DNA of 10,573 bases, taken from positions 1 through 10,573 of the forward strand of contig CAJWCX010000020.1 in assembly GCA_913031405.1 (NCBI GenBank). The letters are read 5' to 3'. Positions 1-8,900 of this stretch are shown piece after piece. Below the pieces are notes generated by a model, which made no database searches, was not told the DNA's origin, and saw only the letters and a program-made list of their open reading frames with translations. Each line of letters begins with the position of its first letter. Positions within the stretch are counted from its first letter, which is position 1. Origin of the DNA: an uncultured Flavobacteriales bacterium. Its GTDB lineage: Bacteria > Bacteroidota > Bacteroidia > Flavobacteriales_D > Crocinitomicaceae. A program made the position numbers and the translations under genes.

Positions 1-7
1 GCATCTC

Positions 8-41
8 TTTGGTATAAAACTCTTTCTATTTATTATCTTTG
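8..41 (+). promoter_or_regulatory. Bacteroidota-type housekeeping promoter upstream of maeB
   Basis: A TTTG at 8-11 and a TATCTTTG at 34-41 match the -33 (TTTG/TTG) and -7 (TAnnTTTG) elements known for the primary sigma factor of Bacteroidota, with 22 bases between them, inside the 17-23 range reported for the group. Transcription would start a few bases after 41, roughly 45-50, leaving a very short leader before the maeB ATG at 61. No Shine-Dalgarno-like sequence is seen in that leader, as is common in this phylum. I found no TAnnTTTG match inside ruvA, so this may be the main promoter of the whole block. The motif match is direct; activity is inferred. Confidence 0.6.
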
Positions 42-60
42 GAGCCCATAACATCATTTC

Positions 61-2328
61 ATGTCAAAAATCAGAAAGCAAGAAGCACTCGACTACCATT
101 CAGTTGGTAAACCAGGTAAAATTGCAGTCGTTCCCACAAAGCCTTATGCTTCACAAAGAGACTTATCTCTTGCTTACTCTCCGGGAGTGGCAGAGCCCTG
201 TTTAAAAATAGCCGAAAATATAGAGGATGTTTATAAATATACAAGTAAATCAAATCTTGTTGCAGTTATCTCGAATGGTACTGCTGTTCTAGGGCTCGGA
301 GATATTGGGCCTGAGGCCTCGAAACCTGTCATGGAAGGAAAAGGCTTGTTATTTAAAATATTTGCAGATATTGACGTTTTTGATATTGAAATAGATGCAA
401 AGGATCCTGAATTATTTATACAAACGGTAAAAGCGATCGCACCAACTTTTGGTGGGATCAACCTTGAAGACATTAAAGCTCCTGAAGCTTTCGAAATTGA
501 AAAAAGACTTAAAGATGAATTGGACATCCCAATCATGCATGATGATCAACATGGTACAGCAATTATCTCCTCAGCAGCCCTTTTGAACGCCCTGGAACTT
601 GCCAATAAGAAAATTGAAAAAGTTAAAGTTGTTGTTTCTGGTGCTGGTGCCTCTGCCCTTTCTTGTGCACAACTGTATCATTCTCTTGGTGTGAAGCTCG
701 AAAATATGTTTATGTTCGATTCAAGCGGGTTGCTTTGTAAAACTAGAACGAATCTCGACTCAATGAAGAGCCAATTTGCTGTTCACAACAAAGAGATCGC
801 TTTTGAAGATGCTTTTAAAAAAGCAGATGTGTTTTTAGGCTTATCTCGAGCAGATTTGGTTTCAAAAGATATGGTCGCTAAAATGAGCAAGAATCCTATC
901 GTATTTGCCCTTGCCAATCCACAACCTGAAATATCCTATAAACAAGCAACCTCAGTGAGAAAAGACATCATCATGGCCACTGGCAGATCCGATCACCCCA
1001 ATCAAGTTAATAATGTTCTAGGCTTCCCTTTTATATTTAGAGGCGCTCTTGACGTAAGAGCAACTACTATTAATGAAGATATGAAGCTTGCCGCTGTCCA
1101 TGCTATTGCTGCTTTGGCCAAAGAGACAATACCAGAAGAAGTCATTGAAGCATATGGAGGAACGAACATTTCTTTTGGAAGAGATCAAATTATCCCAAAA
1201 CCCCTGGATCCAAGACTTATTTATTCTGTTGCACCAGCAGTAGCTCGGGCTGCCATGGATTCTGGCGTGGCAAAAAACCCGATTAAGGATTGGGAGAATT
1301 ACGACCATCATCTAAAAAAGAGACTTGGATTGGATAACAAACTTTTGAGAAACATTACTATCAAAGCTCAAAATAATCTAAAAAAAGTGGTATTCGTAGA
1401 GGCAGATAATGTAAAGGTACTTCGCGCAGCCCAGATGGCTTTTGAGGAAGGTGTTGCTATTCCTGTTTTACTAGGTAAAAAGAATATTATCGAAGACCTC
1501 ATGGAAGAGTTTGCGATAGAGTTGCCAAACCTAGAAATCATTGACCCGAAATCAGAAGAACAAAAAGATAAAAGGGTCAGCTATGGTAAGGTGTTTTTTG
1601 AAAACCGAAAGCGAAAAGGATTTACCGAATATGAGGCTATTCAAATCATGAGAGAACGAAATTATTACGGCTCGATGATGGTAGAACAAGGAGATGCTGA
1701 CGCCATGATAACAGGGGTAACCAGAAGTTATAGGAGCTGTATCAAACCTGCTATTCAATGCGTTGGCCTTAGAAAAGATGTTAAGCTCGTATCGGGAATG
1801 TATATCTTAAATACCAAGCGAGGACCAATGTTTCTTGCGGACACGACTATAAATCTTAACCCGAATGCAGATGAAATTGCAGAGATCACAGTAAATGTGG
1901 CTCAGACCATTCGAAAATTCAATATCGTCCCGAAAATAGCTCTACTGAGTTACTCTAATTTCGGTTCATCCTCAGGAGAGGATGCCGACAAGATGTCCAA
2001 AGCGGTTCATATCCTTCATGAGGAACACCCAAACATAATAGTTGATGGCGAGGTTCAAGCCAATTTTGCTCTTGATTCAGAGCTCATGAATGATAAGTTT
2101 TCATTTTCAATACTTGCAAACAAGCAGGTAAATACACTGATTTTCCCGAATCTTTCATCGGGTAATATATCGTACAAATTACTTCAACAAATGACGGATG
2201 GAGACGCTATTGGTCCGATTTTAATTGGACTTAATAAATCCATTCACGTCATGCAACTTGGAGCTAGTGTAAGAGAGATAAATAACATGGTTAAAATAGC
2301 GGCAATCCACGCTCAAAATAAAAAATAA
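61..2328 (+). CDS. maeB: NADP-dependent malic enzyme with C-terminal phosphotransacetylase-like domain (MaeB type)
   Basis: Cytoplasmic enzyme that oxidatively decarboxylates malate to pyruvate and CO2 with reduction of NADP+, feeding NADPH and pyruvate metabolism. The 755-residue length is typical of the MaeB class. The malic N-terminal domain (about 1-165) has the catalytic Tyr39 in YSPGVAEPC, the SNGTAVLGLGDIG block (71-83), catalytic Lys94, and metal-ligand acids Glu136-Asp137 and Asp161-Asp162 (HDDQHGTA). The Rossmann domain (about 166-420) carries the GAGASA nucleotide loop at 194-199, ALANPQPEI, and ATGRSDHPNQVNNVLGFPF. From about 430 to the end is a phosphotransacetylase-like domain with a SYSNFGSSSGEDADK segment near 630-645; in characterised MaeB proteins this domain is linked to acetyl-CoA control rather than catalysis. 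NADP preference is inferred from class membership. ATG at 61 is the natural start, because the next in-frame Met (91) would remove the catalytic Tyr39. The stop overlaps the ruvA start by one base. Confidence 0.96.
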   Translation: MSKIRKQEALDYHSVGKPGKIAVVPTKPYASQRDLSLAYSPGVAEPCLKIAENIEDVYKYTSKSNLVAVISNGTAVLGLGDIGPEASKPVMEGKGLLFKIFADIDVFDIEIDAKDPELFIQTVKAIAPTFGGINLEDIKAPEAFEIEKRLKDELDIPIMHDDQHGTAIISSAALLNALELANKKIEKVKVVVSGAGASALSCAQLYHSLGVKLENMFMFDSSGLLCKTRTNLDSMKSQFAVHNKEIAFEDAFKKADVFLGLSRADLVSKDMVAKMSKNPIVFALANPQPEISYKQATSVRKDIIMATGRSDHPNQVNNVLGFPFIFRGALDVRATTINEDMKLAAVHAIAALAKETIPEEVIEAYGGTNISFGRDQIIPKPLDPRLIYSVAPAVARAAMDSGVAKNPIKDWENYDHHLKKRLGLDNKLLRNITIKAQNNLKKVVFVEADNVKVLRAAQMAFEEGVAIPVLLGKKNIIEDLMEEFAIELPNLEIIDPKSEEQKDKRVSYGKVFFENRKRKGFTEYEAIQIMRERNYYGSMMVEQGDADAMITGVTRSYRSCIKPAIQCVGLRKDVKLVSGMYILNTKRGPMFLADTTINLNPNADEIAEITVNVAQTIRKFNIVPKIALLSYSNFGSSSGEDADKMSKAVHILHEEHPNIIVDGEVQANFALDSELMNDKFSFSILANKQVNTLIFPNLSSGNISYKLLQQMTDGDAIGPILIGLNKSIHVMQLGASVREINNMVKIAAIHAQNKK

Positions 2329-2903
2329 TGATTGCACAAATTCAAGGTAAACTCGTCGAAAAAAACCCAACATACCTCGTCATTGATTGCAATGGCGTAG
2401 GTTATGAGATTAAAATTACTTTAAATACATTTACTAGCTTAAGTGATAATGAAGCCATTAAGGTTTATACCCAATTAATTGTTCGTGAAGATGCCCAAAT
2501 CCTCTATGGTTTTCAAACCAAAGAAGAGCGGGAGATGTTCAACCTATTGATTAGTGTCTCTGGAATAGGTCCCAACACAGCTATGATTATGCTATCTTCT
2601 TTAGTGCCGTCGGAGGTTGCACATGCCATTCAATCAGATGATGTGGCCACAATCCAGAGTGTAAAAGGGATTGGAGCCAAAACAGCTCAGCGCGTCATCA
2701 TTGATTTAAAAGGTAAAGTAATTGGATTTAGTGCTGGCGACGAAAATATCGTTAGTACAAACAATACAAACAAGTTTGATGCGTTAAATGCTTTAGTTTC
2801 TTTAGGATTCGACAAAAAATCAGCAGAAAAAACTTTAAATAAGTTGAACTCTGATGAGAAATCTGTTGAAGATCTTATAAAAGAAGCTTTGAAGCAATTG
2901 TAA
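2328..2903 (+). CDS. ruvA: Holliday junction branch migration complex, DNA-binding subunit RuvA
   Basis: RuvA binds four-way Holliday junctions as a tetramer and loads the RuvB helicase, which drives branch migration in recombinational repair. At 191 residues it is complete and slightly shorter than the E. coli protein (203). An OB-fold domain covers about 1-63 (starts MIAQIQGKLVEK, with NGVGYE at 22-27). Glu54-Asp55 in VREDA correspond to the acidic pin that separates strands at the junction. Two helix-hairpin-helix motifs follow: SGIGPNTA at 78-85 and KGIGAKTAQRVI at 113-124. The C-terminal three-helix domain III that contacts RuvB is about 147-191 (FDALNALVSLGF...). The ATG shares one base with the maeB stop (TAATG), suggesting translational coupling. 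The stop is one base before the sprA start. ruvB and ruvC are not in the window. Confidence 0.97.
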   Translation: MIAQIQGKLVEKNPTYLVIDCNGVGYEIKITLNTFTSLSDNEAIKVYTQLIVREDAQILYGFQTKEEREMFNLLISVSGIGPNTAMIMLSSLVPSEVAHAIQSDDVATIQSVKGIGAKTAQRVIIDLKGKVIGFSAGDENIVSTNNTNKFDALNALVSLGFDKKSAEKTLNKLNSDEKSVEDLIKEALKQL

Positions 2904-2907
2904 ATTG
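2893..2907 (+). promoter_or_regulatory. TTG start of sprA, one base after the ruvA stop
   Basis: An in-frame TGA at 2890-2892 limits how far upstream sprA can begin. Between it and the hydrophobic signal-peptide core, the only common start codon is TTG at 2905; the next in-frame ATG lies beyond the signal peptide. The ruvA TAA at 2901-2903 sits one base upstream, so a ribosome finishing ruvA could reinitiate here. No convincing Shine-Dalgarno sequence is visible. A TTG start normally lowers initiation, which may suit a product of about 2,450 residues. The codon choice is read from the sequence; the coupling and tuning are inferred. Confidence 0.75.
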
Positions 2908-2988
2908 AGCATTAGGCGAACATATAAATACCTGAAAAAGAAGAGTTTGCTCTTCTTTTTCCTTCTATTCGGGTTTTCTGGATTTTCA
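2905..2988 (+). other. Sec signal peptide of SprA, cleavage before Gln29
   Basis: The first 28 codons encode a basic n-region (R4, R5, K8, K11-K13), a hydrophobic core LLFFFLLFGF (15-24) and a G-F-S ending, so signal peptidase I would cut between Ser28 and Gln29. There is no lipobox cysteine, as expected for a barrel protein. A Gln at +1 is the usual situation in Bacteroidota, where it is cyclised to pyroglutamate. The cleavage position is predicted by eye. Confidence 0.85.
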
Positions 2989-5900
2989 CAGAACAATCCT
3001 TTTGATTTACCCTTTCCGATCAATAATGCACTAAATCCATTTGATATAGACAACCAGCGGTTTGATCTCGGTGATCCTTCCGACTTAAATCAAAATATAA
3101 CTTACGATCCTCTGACAGGTACATATATTTTCTCAGAAACACTCGGAGACGGTTTGTATTACAGAAACCCATCTTTTATGACTCTTGAAGAATATCTAGA
3201 GTACAAAAGAGAAAAATCAATGTCTCAAGATTGGGTGGAAATGATTGAAGAAGAGACAGAAGAAAATAGGGCCTTTGAATTGCCTATTACAATTGGTAGT
3301 AAAGCCTTTGAAAACTTTTTTGGATCAGATAAAATCACCATAAGACCACAAGGAAATATTGAGCTAGCCCTTGGGGCAAATTCATCAAGGTACGATAACC
3401 CTCTACTTCCACTCAGACAAAGACGAGTTACTCGTTTCGATTTTCAACAAAATATCAATATGGATATTGTGGGACAAATTGGTACCAAGCTAAAAATTGG
3501 GGCAAAATACAACACCCAAGCTTCTTTTGACTTTGAGAATATTTCAAAACTCGAACATACAGGTGATGAAGATCAAATTCTTCAAAAGATTGCTTTAGGT
3601 AATGTCGCCCTTGAGCTTCCCACTTCATTAATTCAGGGTTCACAAACTTTATTTGGTGCAAAAACTCAGTTGAAATTTGGTAGAGCGACCGTAGACCTCA
3701 TTGCAGCATCATCAAAAGGAAAGAGGAACGAAATCAATGTCAGCGGAAAATCTCAAACACAAGAATTTGAGCTCACAGCGGACAACTATGAAGCTAACCG
3801 ACATTATTTTCTGAACCTGTACCACCAACAACACTATGACCAAGCAATGTCTACCCTTCCGGTAGTTAGTTCAACTATGTACATTACAAGAATTGAGGTA
3901 TGGGTAACCAATAGAAACAATAGTATCGAGAATACACGAAACATCATTGCATTTTCAGATTTAGGAGAAGCTCAACAAAACAATTGCCAAGGTTCACCTG
4001 GAAATTATGCTACAGATGTTATTCCAAAGAACACAGCAAATGGTCTTTATGAGTGGGCCTCGAACCAACCATTAATCAGAAGTTTCGCCAACTCCGTGGG
4101 AGTACTAAGCTCACAATTCACAACACCTGGTCCTTTTAATCAAGCGGTCGAATACGAAAAACTAGAAAATGCACGAAGACTTGCAGATAACGAATATACG
4201 TACAATGCTTTGCTCGGGTATATCTCACTAAATACACCACTGAACAACGATGAAATATTAGCAGTTTCCTATGAATACACCTACCGAGGTGAAACTTACC
4301 AAGTCGGTGAGCTTTCAACCGACGGTTCAACTGGACAGGATGCTCTTATCGTTAAATTACTAAAGCCAACTATAACGAACCCTAACAATAAAGTTTGGGA
4401 TCTGATGATGAAAAATGTCTATTCAATTGGAGCCTATCAAGTGGACCAACTGGGATTCAAAATCGATGTTCTCTATAATAATCCTGAAACCTCGGTTGAA
4501 TTGCCTATCATACCATTAGATGGTGTAGACAATAAACAGATTGTGACCTTAATTGATATGGATAAAATCAATCAAAACAACCAACCATTCTCAGATGGAG
4601 TTTTTGATTTTGCTCCCTTCAATCAAGTGAATAATAAAATTGACAATGGGGGTACGATTAATAAAAAAAATGGAAGAATCTTTTTCTCAACCATAGAGCC
4701 TTTCGGAAAAACATTGGAGGATAAATTGAATGCTGCAGGCATACCTCAACTCACGGTAGACAAAATTGCTTTTCACGAACTTTACGACTCTACGAAAACT
4801 GCTGCTCAGCAAATTCCGAGCAAAAACCGATTTGTCTTCAAAGGAGAATATCAATCATCAATTACATCTGACATACCATTGAATGTAATGTCTGTTCCTG
4901 AAGGATCTGTTAGTGTAACGGCAGGAGGTATTCGACTGATTGAAGGTGTAGATTATACAGTTGATTATGCTTTCGGTCGAGTCAAAATATTGAATACTGG
5001 AATTCTTGAATCCAATGCCCCTATAAAAATATCCATAGAAAGTAATTCTGTGTTTGGATTTCAAGCCCGATCGATGATTGGTGGTCGCTATCAATATCGA
5101 TTTAGTGATAAATTTAAAATTGGTGCCACATGGATTAGAATGATGGAGAGACCGGTCACACAAAAAGTTGATTTTGGCAGTGAACCTTTTAAAAATAACG
5201 TGATTGGCGCTGATTTGGCCTTTCGAGCAGATGTGCCTTTTCTCACAAAGTTAGTAGACCTACTACCTGTTATTTCAACCAAACAAAAATCAACCATCTC
5301 ATTTACAGGAGAATTTGCACACCTGATTCCTGGACAACCAAGAGCAATTAATAAAGAGGGAACTTCCTATATTGATGATTTTGAAGCTGCACAAAGTGCC
5401 ATCGACCTCAGAACTGTAACTGCTTGGCGATTGGCATCTATACCGCAAGGACAGCCTAGCTTATTCCCGGAGGCCAATGTCAAAGACCTATCCAATGGAT
5501 TTAAGAGAGCGAAAACCTCTTGGTACGTGATTGACCCTGTTTTCTATCAAAGCAATTCATTAACCCCACAGCACATCAAAGAAAACGGTGGAGCAATATT
5601 GGCAGATAGTCGAATGAGACTTGTAAATCAAACAGAAATATTCCCAAACCTGCAACAACAATATGGTTCCATTCAAAACATTCCCATTCTAGAATTGGCA
5701 TACTACCCCAAGGAGAGAGGAATGTACAACTACGACACAACAAACACTGTTGATAGCTTAGGCCAATTTGTTGACCCAGAGAATAGATGGGGCGGAATCA
5801 TGAGGGGGCTTACAACGAACGATTTTGAACTGACAAACATTGAATTTATACAATTTTGGGTACTAGACCCCTTTAATGAGGATGCCGAAGGAGTTGATAC

Positions 5901-8900
5901 ATTGGCAGACCATAATGGAGGAGACCTCTATTTTAATCTTGGAAACATCTCTGAAGATGTACTTCCCGATTCGAGAAAAAGCTTTGAAAACGGATTACCA
6001 GGTCAAGGTGTATCGTTAAACGATAATATCGATACTACGGAATGGGCAAAAGTCTCTACACAACAAGTCGTAGTTAATGCATTTGATAATGACCCCTCAT
6101 CCAGACTGAATCAAGATATAGGACTTGATGGATGGAACAATTCCGAGGAACAGATCGCCTTTGAAGATTATGTAACATGGGTAAACAATCATCCTAACTT
6201 AACTTCCGTAACAAAGGCCAGAATGATTGCTGACCCATCAGGTGATGATTACAATTATTATCTCGATGACAATTACGATAACGTTGAAGCCAATATATTG
6301 GATAGATACAAACGTTTTAACGGTATGCAAGGAAACTCGCCAACTACCGAAATGTCGGATACAGCCAATACGAATGGATACCCTACTCAAGCGACAAATA
6401 TGCCAGATATAGAGGATATCAATCAAGACAATAACCTCTCCGAATCTGAAAGCTATTTCCAGTATAAAGTCAGCATAAGGCCTGAGGATATGCAAGAAGG
6501 TAAAAACTACATCACCAATAAACAGATCTATGAAAACGGTAATAAAACAGAAACGTGGTACCAATTTAAAGTTCCGATAGCTGACTTTGAAAAAAAGGTA
6601 AATGGTATTCAAGATTTTAGATCAATTCGCTTCATGCGAATATTTTTGAAAGATTTTGATGAGGAAGTCGTTTTACGTTTTGCAAGACTTGAACTCATCA
6701 GAGGAGAATGGCGACGATATCTGCTAGACCTAAGTCAGCCAGGAATGAGTGTTCAACAAGACCCAAACCTCACTAGCTTTAATATTGGCGCAGTCAATGT
6801 GGAAGAAAATGATCAAAGAAGTCCGGTAAAATATGAAGTTCCTCCAGGAATCAATCGAGAAATAGACCCCTCTCAGGTATATCAGCGCCAAATGAACGAA
6901 CAGTCCTTGGTTTTAGATATTTGTAACCTTCAAGACGGAGATGCAAGAGCAGCTTACAGGAATGTTCAATTTGATGTAAGAACTTATAAAAAACTGAAAA
7001 TGTTTGCTCATGCCGAGGAAGTTGCACCGAATACACTCGAAAACAATGAATTGACAATGTTTATTCGTTTGGGAACAGACTTTGTCGACAACTATTACGA
7101 ATATGAACTTCCTCTTCAAATTACACAATGGGGCGCAACATCTCCGGAGGATATATGGCCTGAAGGAAATAATATAGAGATTGAATTTGATGACCTTATT
7201 CAACTCAAAAAAGATAGAAATGCAGACATTGAACAAGGAGCAAATGGAATTTCGTATATCGTTGAATATTCGAAAACAGATCCTAATAACAGCAACAGAA
7301 GAATTAAAGTCAAAGGAAGCCCCAATCTTCAAGGTTTAAAAACCATAATGGTAGGTGTTCGAAACCCCCTTAAAAACGACCCGAATAACATATGGCAACC
7401 TGACGATGGAGAGGCAGAGTGTGTTATTGCATGGATCAATGAACTTCGATTAACTGATTTTGTAAGTGAAGGGGGGTCAGCAGCAGTTGGTCAAATGCAA
7501 ATCAAACTAGCTGACTTTGCCAGCATCAATGCATCAGGAAACTATTCTGGCATCAATTGGGGAAGTGTAGATAGTCGAGTACAAGATCGGCAAAGAAACG
7601 AGCAAATTGGATTCGACTTCAACTCAAGTGTTCAACTCGGTCAGTTTTTCGGCAAACAGGCGCGGGTCTCTTTGCCCTTCTTTTATGGCTATTCTTTAGG
7701 CATTATCAATCCAGAATTCGACCCATTCAATCCCGATATTAAACTTTCTGATTACGACCCTGCGACAAGAAAGGAAAGAGCTGCTTTAGGTCAAGACTTT
7801 AATGAGAGAAAATCGTTTAACTTTTCGAATGTAAGGAAAGAGGCTAAAGCAGGTTCAAAAAATCATTTTTGGAGAATCTCAAATTGGGCTGCCAGCTATG
7901 CCTATTCCGAAAATCTACAAAGAGACTTTAATACCAAAAAAGACTTAACGAAAACATGGACAGGTGCCTTGAACTACAATTACACTTTCAAGGGCAAACC
8001 CTTTCAGCCATTTAAAAAATGGAAACCTGTTCAAAAATCAAAATACCTCAAATTAATCAAAGACTTCAACTTGTTCTTTATGCCAAAGAATATTTCGTTT
8101 ACGAACGATTATTCAAGAATTTATAATGAACGAAATGTTAGAAATAACCTTGTACCGGATTACGAATTTGACCCCATATTCTTAAAAAGATTTGATTGGA
8201 ATAGGAATTATGAAATCGGTTACGATATTACACGAAACCTTAAAACTAGCTTCAGTGCATCAAATAAGTCTATTTTTGAAGAAGGTAATAATAGTGTGGA
8301 TCGGATTAATAATCCGGAAGGATATCAAGAATTCCTAGATACACTCCGATCACAGATGTCAACATTGGGAAAAACAATGGAATATGGACACAATTATTCG
8401 GTAAACTATAAAATTCCATTCGACAAGTTTCCTTTGACCAATTGGATGAGTGCAAATGTAAAGTATACAGGAACCTATAACTGGGCAAGAGCTCCTTTAG
8501 GTCAAAGTGAGTTTGGAAATACCATACAGAATAGCAGGAATATTAATACCACCGCCCAAGCCAACTTTGTCAATTTATATAATAAAGTACCGTTCTTCAA
8601 AAAAGTACTTTCTGATGGGAAAAGTTCTAGGGGAAGACTTAATCCTCGAAATGGACCAGGAAGCAGATCTAATGGTGGTAACAGTCAAACCAATAATAAC
8701 GATAAAGAAAAAACAAAATGGGAATGGATCAAAGTGGAAGACCTTGAACCAGATAAACCCCTAGATTCTATGAGTAAAGATGAACGAAAAGCTTACAGAA
8801 AAAAGAATAGAGCTCACAAAAAGAAAGTTCGAAAAGAAGAGCGAGCTAAACGCAAAATACTTAAGGTTGCAGGATTTTTTGCCCGTTTGGTTATGACAGT

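Noticed and set aside
231..536. Antisense 101-codon open frame opposite maeB, and others opposite maeB at 71-253, 1018-1311 and 1552-1758
   Set aside because: They lie wholly within a highly conserved maeB sequence, show no recognisable motif, and have compositions expected from reading a coding strand backwards.
1345..2328. Malic enzyme fused to phosphotransacetylase as a novel fusion
   Set aside because: This is the normal architecture of MaeB-class malic enzymes.
2835..3053. Antisense 72-codon frame spanning the ruvA/sprA junction
   Set aside because: It runs through the conserved ruvA end and the sprA signal peptide; no promoter or homology is visible. The inverted repeat here makes it look structured but does not support a gene.
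6913..7332. Antisense 139-codon open frame opposite sprA, and others at 6238-6612, 6851-7057, 4858-5163, 5091-5297, 4136-4330, 3455-3661 and 8306-8488
   Set aside because: The products are rich in Ile, Phe and Cys as expected from the reverse complement of Asn/Lys/Glu/Asp-rich coding sequence, and no domain or start signal supports them.
8302..8316. Small inverted repeat CGGATT-AAT-AATCCG in sprA
   Set aside because: A 6-bp stem in a 10-kb AT-rich window is expected by chance, and it lies mid-gene with no regulatory context.
8584..8611. Inverted repeat AAAGTAC / GTACTTT with a 14-nt spacer
   Set aside because: The stem is only 7 bp with a long loop, inside coding sequence; likely chance.
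8507..8764. Plus-strand 85-codon frame inside sprA (also 6227-6412)
   Set aside because: These are out-of-frame shadows within a continuous sprA frame that matches the family on both sides; there is no frameshift in sprA.
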